Part shown: positions 44,115-57,182 of the stretch, piece by piece
Position numbering within the stretch: the stretch's first letter is position 1
Layout: each line of letters opens with the position of its first letter
DNA from: Avena insularis
Taxonomy: Eukaryota > Streptophyta > Magnoliopsida > Poales > Poaceae
Direction of reading: 5' to 3'
NCBI GenBank assembly: GCA_023614405.1
Contig: CM042689.1
Coordinates: 282,789,533 to 282,853,532 of the forward strand
DNA: 64,000 nucleotides
Program-made: the position numbers and the translations under genes
The notes under the pieces: model-generated
Database searches by the model: none
Seen by the model: the letters and a program-made list of their open reading frames with translations, nothing else
What the model was told of the DNA's origin: nothing

Positions 44115-47100
44115 GCTCTATCCCCCTTACGAGAATCTCGACCCGAGATTCCAAAGGTAGGAAAAGAGATGGAGAGAGAAAGAAACAAGGCCACTCTAAA
44201 GACAAGAGGGAAACACACTAAACAACACATAGAGTATCTCATGGTCAAATCATGGATGGAGTGTTCAGAAACAACTCTAAGATGACGAACATGAAACACA
44301 TCAAGGTAACAAAAGAAACAAGAGGAGAAGGTTTCAAGTTGTTAGATAGCTGGTCTTCATAAGGATTGAGACCATGGAACTTACAGAAGGTTTTGAAGCT
44401 TCTGAAGAAGAAAGCTTCCAATAGAAAGAACATGACCACAAACTTCGATAGATAACCTCTACTGAATGGCTTAAGTAGAGATTTCAGGTTGCAGAGATAT
44501 GGATCAACAAAACCAAGCCGTTGAACTACTTCTGACACAGAAGGTTCACTCTTTCATCCAACAGAAGGTCAAGACAGAAAGGTATTTTGGTGGAGAGGAC
44601 TCATAAGAGTCACAAGAAACATGTAGCAAGAGAACTTCTGATTACCAAAATCATAGTCATTCTTAAAACATGTTTGAGAGAATGAAGGAAACTCTTTATT
44701 CATCCAGGTTTATCAAAATCTTTGCCAAAGTTTATGATATCCCTTTACACCAACAAGATGAATAGTTGAGAATATTCCTGATGACACGAGAAGAAAAAGA
44801 CTTCATTCTCAGACTTCAATTACTTGGAACAACAAAATGCTTGCCAACGTAAAAGGGTCTGGAGGATCGACCGAGAGACATTTAGCAACACTACTTTAAA
44901 TGTTCTCCTCGATGTTTGAGAAAACAAACATCAGGTAAAGGTTGGACTTCGGATACAAAGGGAAAACATAAGAACAACTCCTATATTAGATTATAGAAGA
45001 AGCCTCATGAAGAGTGGTTGTTATTGCTGAATCAAGATAATGTGACGGTAGATCCTTTCGGCTAGTTGTTTCAACCATTACATTAATCTTGCTAGATTTA
45101 CAAAGAGACCTATGTCAAAACCTTGAGGAACACCAACCATCGTTGCTGCTTGAGATTCAGCTTTGGTTTGTGAAATGATATTTCAGACTCAGCATGTCTA
45201 AATAGAAAGTTTGCAACATTTACCACAAAGGTAAAGTTACTAGATTATCAAGATATGGACTACAGTGTCAAGCTCCAAAAGACAGAGCTAGTTTGCTAGA
45301 CTCATGTACTTGTCAACTTGTCGAGAGACAACTGCACATACACAAGGTACTAACAATAAACACACATGTATCCTTAAAGGGGAGAGGAAACTCTTCTCGA
45401 ATCCATGGCGACATCTTTCAACAATTGCACGTGAACCAGAGAAGGTTACTTCTAACATCCAAAACACATACTTCGAGATAGCACGAAGGTGGCTCTCGAA
45501 AGTTTCCAACATTAATGCCAAATGTTCCACATGAATATAATCTAACATGGAGAAGATAAGAATGTCATCGATGGGCTCAACAACAAACTTATCATGGCAC
45601 TCCAAAAAGATGTACTCACATGTTGTTTGAACAAGACAAAAGTATTGGTCAAATCAAGGGACATGAAGATGTACTCAAGTGAAACATCACGAGAAGAAAC
45701 ATCATCAAGATAGTCCTTGGAACTGAGTTTGATTTGACGATAACCCAAATAAAATCAAAGGTGGGGGAAGATAACATATCCACGAAGGAAATACTATCTT
45801 TCTTCAGCACGAACAAAACTAGACATCCCTTTAATAAGGAATAGAGTCAGATGGAACTTTTGTCTTACAACTCTCAAAGTTGTTGTTTAAGCTCAACCAA
45901 CTAGTTCAGGGGTATCCAATATGGATCCTTGGAGAAAAGAGCAATTCGGAGAACTTGCTTGCTCAAGAACTTGACAACACGGTCATGTGGCAACATGGCG
46001 ATACTTCTAGTAGACATCTAGAATATCACGAACCACCGATATGTCACTTAGTTCGAGAGGAAACTTGCTTGGTAAGGCAAGAAGACATAGTCTCAGTGCT
46101 TCGGCACAAGCCTAACTCTTTGACCGAGGAGAGTGCACCAGAATAGTGGACTTGTTAGCATAGTCAAACTTCGCTTGGTGATAGGGTTAACCATCACGCT
46201 AGGGTGACACAAATGCCCTTGGAGGTCAAAACAATAATAATTGCTAGAATCTCAGATGGCCACATTATTACGCACACGCATTACTCACGAGCACGAAAGC
46301 TCGAGGAAGGGTGGGTAGTATATGTAAGAGAATCACTTCATTAAGAGGGTTATGAAACTCAGCACAACCTCTTAGTATAAAAGAGTGTGATACTTTAAGG
46401 TAGAACACATGAAAGGCAATCAATGCCTCTTGATCTGCGGATTACAACACTTTGACCTGGTCCTAGAAATGACGAGGTACTGGAGTTTGTTTCTCCTGGA
46501 CATTCTGAAATGGTTTTTCATGACGGACCACAAGAGAATCTTGCATCGGAAGACACCGATGCACATTTACTACTTGGCTACCAACTGGTAGACAAAGGTC
46601 GGAAAACAACAAGGGGAAAAGAACATGCTCAGGATGGAATCCCGAGATGTGGATGCATAAGTCAACAACCTTCCTAAAACCAATGCAAAGAAATGGTAAG
46701 GTGTGGCAGAGTCACGAGTACAGATGCGAGACTCGCGAGGAGTACTCTTGTAGTGATATACTTGGTTCCATTAAAGAACATCTGCCATATCATGTGGTAG
46801 GGGAAGTCCTTAATTGTCACAATTAAATCGCGACAAAGGCCACAAGCTTGCAGGATAGAATTGTAATACAAGCCATCCTAAGGTAATGTATGAACATTAA
46901 CGACAGAGATCAACAAAAGGGATCTTGGGTTAAAGGTCAGCTTCATGTACAAGATTCACAACACTAGAATCCAGCACAATCAGGGACCTTCGGTTCAAGT
47001 CCAAGGGTTAAAACCCAAGAAAAGAATAACTACTACTTGAGTGACTTAGCGTACACTGCAAGGTAGTAATCACGAGGTAGCTTCCAAAAGAAGATAAGAC

Positions 47101-47547
47101 TTCTGAAGTACCCAAACGACAAAAAGGAGGCACGCGAGGCGAAAGGAAACCTCGAAGCCTAAAACAGAACACTGTGGAACAAACAATATAATATTGCGGG
47201 TCCAGAAAGATAGAGAGATCATGATAGAAAGAAATCTCTCTGATGAACAAGAGCAAAGGGAAACAAGGAATTCACAACACACACAAATCTAGAGAACTCA
47301 ACACTAGGTCAACTGGCTGAGAAACGACATGCCAAGGAGGCACCTAAGTTTTGAAAGACAAGAAGAGATATCAAAACTTTTCCAAAATCAACACCAGATA
47401 AGATGACCCAGAGTTAGAGCCAAACTGGATAAGGAGTAAAGGAAGCATACTAGAGTTTTCACAAATACTTTTCAGCTTTTGGAAATAGTTTTCACAAACA
47501 CTAGACTCAACATCGACCAATAGCAAGGTTTTCCTACGGTCGGTACT
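44115..47547 (-). pseudogene. Internal region with fossil Gypsy pol
   Basis: The RT core is readable in two adjoining frames: 45542-45748 (GYRQIKLSSKDYLDD, then LEYIFMSLDLTN) and 45288-45605 (DKFVVEPIDDILIFSMLDYI, then HLALMLETFESHL). These match the Gypsy pattern GYHQIKI.. / EYLVMPFGLTN / FIDDILIYS.., so the IDD metal site survives. Just before the left LTR the minus strand still resembles a chromovirus pol end (NLGSRF, then SSNTP running into the LTR start). All else is degraded; no gag, protease or integrase can be read. Confidence 0.6.
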
Positions 47548-47559
47548 GCTCTGATACCA
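47548..47559 (-). other. Primer binding site of the long-LTR element
   Basis: Minus-strand TGGTATCAGAGC, five bases from the LTR edge at 47565. The spacing is longer than usual and the LTR edge itself is mutated. Confidence 0.8.
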
Positions 47560-47564
47560 AGAAC

Positions 47565-50500
47565 TATGACACCCCCGGGATCAGGGACAAACAAATCCCA
47601 GACCTCTGTCTGACATAAGCTTAACCTTGAGCTCGACAATGTTCAGTGAAGAATCGGTAACACAGCAGTGACCCTACGACACAAAATTTTATTACAGCAA
47701 GCTCATAACTGAGCAAAGAACCAAATTATTACAAGCAGAGGTCACTGACCACAAACACCAAACAACGGAAGGAAAATTATGCTATTAAGTATAGAAAACT
47801 TAACAAATGGCCTAAGAGGCCTGAAGCATAACGATGACATCCTAGCCCATAGATTCCAGGCTGCCGGCCGGGAACCCCAAGCTACTCGTCGGTGTCGATG
47901 TAGTACCAAACTGATCTTCAGGGAACACTTACTCTGCCAAAAGTATCAACAAAGCAAGGGTGAGTACAGGGTGTACTCCGCAATACTTATGGCTGGTGGA
48001 GTTGTTTTGCATAAAGCCATCTTTGTTTATAAAACAAGGGAGAGAGAAGAAGCTCGTCTAATCAGAGTATTTTAAAAGGGGATAAGAGAGCGACATCTCC
48101 GAAATATTGATCATCATCTTTTGATATCCACCGAATCATCATCATCTGAACCCTATCTAGGATCACCCCTCGTACCCATGAGGAAGCATCCTTAAGCACA
48201 CGTTGATCTTCCAAGTTTTACGATTAGGTTATAGTTCTCTATGATCTTGAGTCCGGTCGCCAAGTCATTCATAACCGTGAACACGGCTTTTCGAAAAGAT
48301 TATTACCCTGAAGGGGTGTACAACTTTACCCACACATACTAACCTTCTCTTAATGCCACAATGATTAGCCCTCTTCCTTGGAAGGCCGGCTGAGGGTGGT
48401 TAGACACGAACTTTACCTTGCTTTCGCTGAGACTATGAGTCACGCAATAAGTATGGTTCCGCCGTAACATGTCATATCCCGAAGCCGGTACTTAAAGATG
48501 TGAGGCGAGGTTGGTTTACCAGGGGCGCCATCAACCCCAAGCAACCGCGGCCACGCTTACATACCTGTTATGAATGTACCAACTTCACCCGACAAATCTT
48601 TCAAAAGGTTTTTCTATGCATATGTAGAATGGAACGCCCGAACTATGTGACTCATGGAATCTACTAGGCAAGTTAGTTGCTCGTGAGGTTGTCCAGGCCC
48701 CGTGTGGTTGCACGCTCGTCTTCGTTCCAAAGGCAAGAACTCAGGTCCTAGTGGTGGCGAGCATGGGACTAGAAAAACCACATCCCACCGTGGCCTCCAA
48801 TACAAGCCTTATCATGTTTAATCTCATATCACTGATGTCACATCCCAAGATTTTCCAAATCTTTTAATGTGAAAAATAAATAAACAAAATAAATTATTGT
48901 TGAAAATTAGGGTGAAAAGAAACTTTTGTTTCTAAATGGAAACTTAAAATCCCATCTTGAACAAATTTTGGTAAAAGTTTGAATCCAACAAAAAATCCAA
49001 ATCAAGGGAAATGCATTCCTCAATGAATGTATCTGGAAATTTTAACACTTGGAAAATAAATCCAAACCCTAATGGAATAAAATCATTTCCAAGTTATCTC
49101 CAAGCCTATGGATTTGATCCATATAAAAATTTGTCAACAAACATTTACAAAAGATCAAGAAAGACAAATAGAAATATTATAAGACCATAGAAATTGGTTT
49201 CACTTAATTTGGAGCCATAAATAAAATTTTATGAATATAATAAGATAAGGAAATTAAATTTCCAAAGCTAATAAAGAACCTATCTACAAATCCATACCAA
49301 ATGGTGAGCAAATAATCCTAAAGACATTTAAAAAGATAAACAAATATTAAACAAGATTTTACAAATTGGAATCACCAAGTTTGGATCTCTAAATAAAAAG
49401 ATAAGGATTTTATAAGATGAAGAAATAAATATTAAATAAGGAATATTTAAAGACCAAATTAAATCTTGGCCTAATCCATAAGCAAATGGAATGAATATAA
49501 TCCCAATCCAAATAAAATAAAGGGATAAAGAATTTCCAAAATAAAATAAAATGGCATTAACCATTCTATCCCTATTTTAATAAAGACAAATCTCTAATAA
49601 GAATAATTATATAATTGATGGGAAAATAGTATTTTGGAATTTACCCAAGTGAAATAAAAGTTGTTTAATTCAACTTAGTTAAAATTAAAGAAATCTTCCA
49701 AATAAACTTTAGGGAATTAAAAACTATATTTAATTCCATTGGAATTAAAACAAATATCCAATTCAAATGATTTATGAATCATATTAAATACCTTCCAAAT
49801 AATTCAAGATGAATTATTTGACACCCTATTAAACAAATAAAAACCTACTGAAAAGATTTGGAAGGATTTAGAAAATTAAATGGTGTTTGAAATTATTATT
49901 AAATCTTATTTGATTTAAAACAAGGGCCTTTTTGAATAATTAAAAAGACCCCAAAAAGAATAAAGTTTTATTTAAAAATTGATTTCAGATTATATTACTA
50001 ATCAGTATTTAAACCTACACAAATCTTGGTTGAGGTTTGAATTCAAATTGATGTTTGAATTGTCTAATCAAAATCAAAATAGAATAAAAGAATTGGAAAA
50101 AGAAAAAAGAATCAGAACAAAAAAATAAATAGAGCAAGGTCGACCCAACCCAGCTAGCCCACTAAGCCCATCAGTAGACCACCTGCTCACTCCTGCAGTG
50201 AAACGCTTTTTACCGCAGATAGAACCCGCTGATTCTATGACGCGTGGACCCCAACTCCCCTGCCTCTCCTCGCTGACGAAACGGCCCCACCTACCAGTTC
50301 GTCGTTCCCACCCGCGAGACTGTTTCTTCCCCCAAACCTCGCTGTTCCTGCCGTTTATTCCTCGCTTGAATTCGTCTTAATGACGTAGAGATTACACCCC
50401 GTGATTACTCCCGTTAACTCGCCACGCTCCCCTCTACCTTTCTTCCCCAGACACCATCTCCTCTCCTCCCCAGGCCACCTTGAATTCGTCTCGAAACTCT

Positions 50501-53500
50501 CTGGCTCCGGCGAGCCATTTTCTCCGATTCCGACCAGTAGACGTTGCCCCTTGCCTCCTCGACCACGCTCACATGCTCCCCACCTCCTGGCGAACCTCCC
50601 CGTAGCGCCAGCTCGCCCCCGTGCGCCCCAGAGCCTCGACAACGACGACCACAGCACAACGCCGCCGTCTGTCACTGCTCCGACGACCTCTCCCCGGTAA
50701 GCCCGACCGCCCCTCTCCTCCTAGTTGACACTCTGATACTCGCATTCCTCTTGTGAACCTAACCATGCCTTCTACTTGATCTAGCGCGGCCTCTAGCTTC
50801 GCCCCGACGACAGACAGAGCCGCCAGACGCCGTCTTGAACTCCGGCGAGGAATCCACGCCACCACCGTGAGCCCCTTGCCTTCTCGCGAGCACCTTGAGC
50901 TTCCCCACACCACGGCGAACCTGGTGAGCACCTCCCTTCACCCTCTCGCATCCTGTAGCATCGTCACCGCCACCGTCTGACCGCACCGCCACCGGCGAAA
51001 CTTGTCTATTTGATGTTCCAATTTGAAAAATCCATAACTTTCAAACCACACGTCCAAATTTTTCAAATTTTATATCAATGGAATCAGCAAGACAAGCACT
51101 AGCCAACCATGCCCCTTTTTTTTAGTAAAATGCTTCTGTTAAATTGTTTGTTTTTGCAGAAACTTATGTATGCATGTTTAGAATATAAAAATTGTTCTAA
51201 AATAATTTTGGGGATAAAATCTTTGGCAAATGGTTTGTTTTGAACCTACTGACCCTAGGAATCAATTGGTGGTTTCAAAAATGTATTTGGTGAAGAAAAA
51301 GAATGAATCTTGGATTTAAACCATTTCTAGTCAAATAAAAATATGGTTTAATTATTAAAAATGGTTTTGGAAGAAAACCTTTGGGAAATGTTTTGTTTTA
51401 AACTCTCTGACCCCAAACACCAAGTTTTATGGTTTGAAAATGTATTTGGTAAACCCTATAAAAATTATTGCTTTGCTAAAGGCATTTTCAACCACATAAA
51501 ATAATGACTTGGTTTAAAAATGGTTAGTGAAGTAAAACCTTTTGCAAATGATTTTGACACTTTATAAAATGACCATTAGGTGTTTTAAAATGTTTATGAA
51601 CCATAAGAAACCACTTTCTCAAATAAAACAATCTTTTGCATGCTCGCATGCATTGTTTTGTTTTATTATTTTATGTGATGTTTTGCTTGATTGGTAGATT
51701 GAAATTGTGCCTTGCTTGATTGAATTGTAGTGACTTGAAGAGTGTGATTGTTGCAAGGACAAGGAGTGAACTTATACTCTCTACCAAAAAGGAAAGTGAT
51801 GCTTCATACTTTTGTCCCATTATTTTCACTATGCATTAGTGATATTTCTAAGTAAGACTTGCACGGAATTTTTGCTAAGTGTAAACTATGCCATGGGAAA
51901 TCCTAGTAGATGAAACCTTAGTAGAATTTTCCTAAGTTAAGATTCCTACTACTATCATGCTTAGCTTAACTAGTAGAAAACAAGGGTGGAATAGATATTC
52001 ATGCTATGGAATATTTCTAAGTCTGTGGACTTGTGTTTTGTTTAATAAAACAACTAAGTGAATGAATCACCTGGGTGGAATGGAAGGAATGGGTTGTGTT
52101 GAGTGGTCATGCAAGTCCAGTATGCTGGGGAAAACTTGGGTATCACCAAGTCCAGTATGCTGGGAAAAACTTGGTGTCTCACTTGTGGATGGCCACCCAT
52201 GAACAAAGAGATTTGAGATGTCAAATGTTGAGAAGCTTGAAGTGCAGCCACTTGGCATTATGGGCTCTGCTTGGATCATATAGGTTGCAATAACTTAGCC
52301 AAATGGACAGTTGGTGGTAGGGGTTTGATAGGTTGGAGCACGTCCATTCTGGTCTAAGGGAAGGCTTCTGAAAGATCTTGTCTTGAGAAACCAAGTCTTG
52401 TGGGGAAAGTGCACCACCTCTACAGAGTGTAAAATCTAAGTACTTAGCCATGTCCCTGGTATTGGACAACTTGAGCATCAAGACATGGAAGCTATCAAGA
52501 ATCTCCTCATCCCAATTTCTAAGTAAAAACTTGTGGTTGAACAAGGGTGAAGGACCTCAATGTCTATTGGTGGTTCCTTGGGAAAAGTTTTGAGAAAGAA
52601 AAACTTAGTGATTTCAACTAATAGGCAAAATCTATTTTAAGCAAAGCAAGCCTAAGCTACACTTAGCCAAATTGCATATAGTATCTAGTCCACCAAAAAT
52701 TATACTAAGGTATCACTTGCCAATACTATTTCAAATGTATTGACCCTTGTGGCTGTAACTTGTTATGTTGCAGGTTTGTTTGATTTAGTGAAGTGTGTTG
52801 ATTAGGATTACAAAGTCTACAACCAACATGTCTGCCTGTGGCACTTTGAAGATGAAGGACCCCATCCTATTGTTATATTCTGCTGCATTGAAATGAGATA
52901 GCCAAATGAGCTACGTAAGATGTAATAAATTATTTTATTCCTGGTTATAAAGTTGTATTATGACCTTTGTTTCTTGATATTACGTCTTAACTGTGGATGC
53001 TAGCTATTGATCCAGGTACTAGCATTGCAATCACAGGGATCCTTTTCCTTTATAAAGGAGGGATCTTACAACTGATCTCATCTCATCACGTTCTCCTGTC
53101 ATACTAGATTCTCTACATCTGATACATCATCTGGATGGACCAGAACTGACAGCTATGCATGGCTAAGCAGACACATATATAAACCCTAGCAGTGCACACA
53201 AGCCAAACCTAGTTATGCTAGGAGCAGTGGATCAGGTAATATAAGCTCAAAGGGAGTATGCAATAGATAGGATAATCTATCTATCAATAAAATACCACAG
53301 TAGAATCGTATGCATCATGGCAGGAAGTGAAATGCTTTGGAAAACATCGGATTATATCATGGTGGGGCTATGCTTGCCTTTGCCTGTTGATAGCAGATAA
53401 GCAGATCTTCGGAAGCCTTGAACTTGACTTGGTTATAGTTGGTCAAGAATTTTTCTTCGATCTTCGATCTTCGATGGTTTTGATCTCGGTCTTCGATCTC

Positions 53501-55205
53501 GATCTCGATCTCGTATTCTACCGGGAAGAACCAAACACCAGAAAGAGAGAGGAACAATCAACACATGGCATCTATGCAATGCTCAAGCAATGATGAGGAT
53601 ATTACAACTTAAATTGTATTTAAAAGTAACCCTAAAGCATGCTCGACAAATTAAACGGGGTTCCGAGGGGTACAAACCCTAACTCGAGAAAACTTCGGGT
53701 GCATATGAGAGGGGTAGCTTTGTGGTTCTAATTAAACTTGTCATTTAAGTTGTTGAACAATGCATGATTATAGCTTAAAGAGATAGCTCTCATTTTTCTG
53801 AACATTTTGATATATTATTTGTATTTTTCTGACTTATAAATGAAAAGTTATTGAATTTATAAGATTTATTCAATTTTTAGAAATTATTAAACCATTTTAA
53901 ATGACTTACTGCATCAGCATAGAGGCATGCTGATGTCACTGGAGGGTTGGGGTGTTTCCTACCGAGGCAGAGGATACCCTTAGTCAATGACGACTAGGCC
54001 CCACGGGTTACTTATTATTTCCAGAAAAGAATAAATAAAATAAAAGGGGATTATTGCCTCATGCTGATGTCATCATGACATCAGCAATGAAGAAGCTCTC
54101 GGGTTGGGCTCGAATCCGTCGATTCGCTGCGCGCGTGGGCTTGTGGGTAGGCTAGTTAGGAAGAGGAGATCGGGGCGGACCCAGTGGTGGCAGCGCCGCC
54201 CACTTGTGGTCATCGGAGCAGTGGACACGATGGCGGCGAGCGACGGAGCTTGCAGGTGGATGGTGCGGCGGCGAATCAGAGAGAGTGGGGAGGATTAGAG
54301 GGGTCCGGGAGGCGCAGGAGATCACCACGAGCGCGAGAGGAAGGTCGGCAGGGCGTGGCATGGCCGGAAACGACGGTGATTGGCAACGACAGTGGCGACC
54401 AGAGTTGGGGACGGTTGGTCGATTGCAGCGATTGGAGGCCTGCGGGCTCGATTCCTTCCAGGAGGATGACGAGGGGAGCATGCTAGTTCTCCAGGGAATC
54501 TCAGTGTCACTCGGGGTGGCCGGGAACGTCGACGACAACGGTGCCTGTGATGGTTAGGGTTTGGCCAGAGAGGAAACGCGCCAGAGAGAGAGGGCTCGGG
54601 GGATACTGAGAGGATAGGGAGAGGAAGGGCGTGCTCGAGTCCTTATCCTCGTCCAGAGGGCGGCGGGCGGCGGCGAGCATCGCGACACTGACGGACGGAA
54701 GCGGCAGTGCCACAGAGCTGCTTGCGGGAGGAGGAAGACGACATGGAGTAGCGCCGAAGCGGTACTAGGCTGGGTGGGCTGCGCGTGGGCCGGCTGCGGG
54801 CTGCATTTTGCTGCGCAGTGCGGGAAAGAGAAGGGGATAGGGAGAGAGGCAAGCTGGGCTGCGGCCGAGGGATCTCTGGATCTATATTTTTTTAGCAAAA
54901 CTCTTTTTTTTTTCTGTTTTGAGTTTTTCTCTTTGTATTTGAATTTCCAAAATGTTTTGAATCATTCAAAAATTACCAGAGGGTTTGTAAAACATTTAAA
55001 ATACTGTGGAGCCCTATTAGTCCATTTGGGCTTCAATAAATTTGGTAGTTTTCAAAATCAAAACCATTTGAATTGATTTCAAATAGAGAGGAAAGGATTA
55101 GGGTTTAGGGTTTGCATTATTTTCTTTAGTGCACAATTTAAGATATGATGCTCATGATGCACAAAACAAACCCTAATATAAATTAACTAAAACTGGGGTG
55201 TTACA
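47565..55205 (-). repeat. 5' LTR of the long-LTR element, with nested insertion
   Basis: Aligns with 40784-44114 once 48836-53070 is removed. The inner edge reads TATGACACCCC where the other LTR has TGTGACACCCC. A region near 54640-54720 carries a stretch missing from the other LTR. The GC-rich block lies at 54110-54880. Confidence 0.87.
48836..53070 (+). mobile_element. Solo-LTR-like insertion, 4235 bp
   Basis: Begins TGTCACATCCCAAG and ends GGGATCTTACA, flanked by the perfect duplication ACTGA (48831-48835, 53071-53075). No primer site, polypurine tract or coding trace is inside, so a solo LTR is the best reading. Organisation (AT-rich, GC-rich block 50140-51000, AT-rich) and termini resemble the surrounding long-LTR family, but the sequence is different. 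Orientation is inferred from that parallel. Frames at 50355-50992 fall in the GC block and overlap on both strands. It may be a Sukkula-like or Tekay-type LTR; not certain. Confidence 0.75.
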
Positions 55206-55813
55206 TGGAACAAGTGGATTGTTTACCTTACACACTTTGTTTAAAGCAGTTGTCTGTTGCTTGCAACTTAAGACTGGAGGGGGTTCGGATGATAACCCAA
55301 AGGTGGACTTCTAGTCATAGATGTAGTTGGATGGCGGTCTATGTATCTTGTTGTATTGCCCAATCGAATCGCATAGGATCTTTATGTCTAGTATTGCATT
55401 GTTATGCCTTGCTCAATCCTGTCAATTGCCCTGCTGTAATTTGTTTACCTAGCATGCCATGTTTGTTTATCTAAGGAGAACACCCCTAGTGAACTATGGA
55501 CCCTGGTCCAATCTTTACCATTGATACATCTTCCACTGTTACTGTTTACTTGTTGCAAACCATCATCACCTTCCACACCATACAGTTAATCCTTTGTTAT
55601 AGCAACCGGTGAGATTGAAAACCTCACTATTAGTTGGGGAAAAGTCTTGAGTTTGTGTTGTGCAGGTTTCCACGTTGCTTGCAACACCTGTGTGATGTTT
55701 CCTTCCTCCTACTGGTTCGATAACCTTGGTTTCTTATTGAGGGAAAACTTGCTGTTGTACCGCATCATACCTTCCTCTTGGGGTCTCCCAACAAAGTGCT
55801 ACTGCATGCAACA
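55206..55813 (+). repeat. Athila-type Gypsy LTR, part 2
   Basis: Continues from 40783 after the TGGAA duplication. The end is placed at 55813 (..CATGCAACA) after 'cttcctcttggggtctccc', the text usual near the end of these LTRs. The following GACCT may be the target duplication, but its partner is lost. Total LTR length would be about 1.5 kb. Confidence 0.65.
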
Positions 55814-55849
55814 GACCTATGACTAAATCAACCAACTAAAACAGCTAAG

Positions 55850-57045
55850 TGCTAACCTTCCAGGCTCTAGCCTCCAGGTGACTGATGGACTCCATAGAGG
55901 GTCTTGTGCAGGCGCATCACCTAGCGCTCCTAGCTAGCCACGACGAACCCTGGCTAGCAGACTTGACATCCATATGGTGCACAGCCCACCCGCGGTGCGC
56001 GGCGAGCGCTAGCAGGAGATGCACGGACTCCAGCCGTGCAACAGGCGCAAAGGCCTCCGCGACGTCAATGCCCTGCTTCTACACATATCCCTTTTGGCGA
56101 CGAGGCGAGGCGGGTGTTCAGCTGCACGATGCCGTCCATGGTGCGCGTGGTCATCGGGTGCGCCTCGCGGCGAGGCAGATGTGATGGCGGTGCGGCTTTA
56201 GCTTCGGGTGTTGGAGAGGCTAGCTCGATGCGCGAGGATGACGCTGCCGGCGACGTGTTCTCTATGGGAACTGGTGTCGATGGAGATGCCGTCGATTCCT
56301 GGCCTGCCACCTCAGGTGTAGCGGTACATAGTGGAGTCGAGTGCACGTAGTAGTCCACCGTTAACGCCCTGCTCACAGGGTTGTCCCCGTGCGTGCTCCA
56401 GTCCCAGCTCGCGTCCTCGTCAAAGACTACGTTGTGTGTGCGTGCACACGCTTGGCGACGGGATCGTAGACACGGTAGACCTTGGTGCCGCTCTTGTAGC
56501 CGATGAAGACCATTGGCGTGCTCCGGGCGTCCATCTTTTTCAGGTGAGGACGCGCACTCTTCACGTACGTGCGTGACGCAGCCGAAGGTCCACAGATACC
56601 AAGCGTCATATGGCGTCATGCCGGTGACGCTGCGCGTGAACCCGGTTTAGGTTCAGCACGTAGACCGCTGTTTGCACGGTCTCGTCCCAGAAGCAATTTG
56701 GCATGCCCTTCGCCTTCAGCATGCTTTTGGCCGCCGCTACGACCGTCTGGTTGCGCTGCGCGATCACCCCATTCTGCTGGGGTGATTACGGCACCGTTAG
56801 GTAGCGCTTGACGCCGGTGTCGGTGCACTGTGAACAGCGAACGTGGCTGACACGTGAACTTGCCGACGCGGTCCGTGCATAGTACTCGAAGCTTGCGGCC
56901 GCTCTCCGTATCTGCTGCAGCTTGGTCCTCGGTGGCCGACGTGAAGGTGTGGTGCGCACCCCCATAGATAGTGAATAGAACGGAGTCCAGGAACCAGGGA
57001 GAGGCCCTGGTGATCGACATCAAGCGCAGGCTTCGCCACGGCACA
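55850..57045 (-). pseudogene. Copia integrase/RT fragment, unrelated to A, B and D
   Basis: GC-rich decayed polyprotein piece. In order on the minus strand: SGRKLRVLCTDRVGKFTCQP (second catalytic Asp of integrase, about 56890), a QQNGVIAQRNQT-like stretch in another frame (about 56760), TPYDAWYLWTFGCVTHV (56600), DAWSTP-like 'ARSTPMVFIGYKSGTKVYRV' (56480), HNVVFDEDASWDWS (56415), then HPMTTRTMDGIVQLN (56140). RT follows only as HHMDVKSA and KTLYGVHQSP (about 55980 and 55900). The large loss between integrase and RT, plus many frame changes, marks a dead fragment with no LTRs. Confidence 0.82.
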
Positions 57046-57182
57046 CGCTCCTCATTGCAGAGAAAGGCTTCGCTAGCAAATTCAGAGCGAGTGTGATTGT
57101 GAGAGAATGAACAGAGACAAGTATTTTGTGCTGCTCAAACTTCCTAGTCTAGGGTGACAATATAGACCTATATCTGAGTTAG
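57046..57182. other. Junction between Copia fragment and tandem array
   Basis: 137 bases without a recognised feature. Confidence 0.4.

Larger units (their letters stand above)
40784..55205 (-). mobile_element. Long-LTR retrotransposon, decayed, Tekay/Del-like or LARD-like
   Basis: 14.4 kb bounded by TGTGACACCCC and GGGGTGTTACA, with the perfect duplication TGGAA (40779-40783, 55206-55210). LTRs are 3331 bp (40784-44114) and 47565-55205, the latter enlarged by a nested 4235-bp insertion, leaving about 3.4 kb. The primer site lies next to the right LTR, so the element reads on the minus strand. The internal part (44115-47547, 3.4 kb) has only decayed RT traces and no gag, too short for a full Gypsy polyprotein. 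The long LTRs, the TGTAACACCCC start and the RT remnant suggest a deletion derivative of a Tekay/Del chromovirus. Confidence 0.85.

Noticed and set aside
46409..46591. Plus-strand frame with 'TDHKRILHRK' resembling Gypsy RNase H
   Set aside because: The fossil RT in this element is on the minus strand, so a plus-strand RNase H motif is most likely chance.
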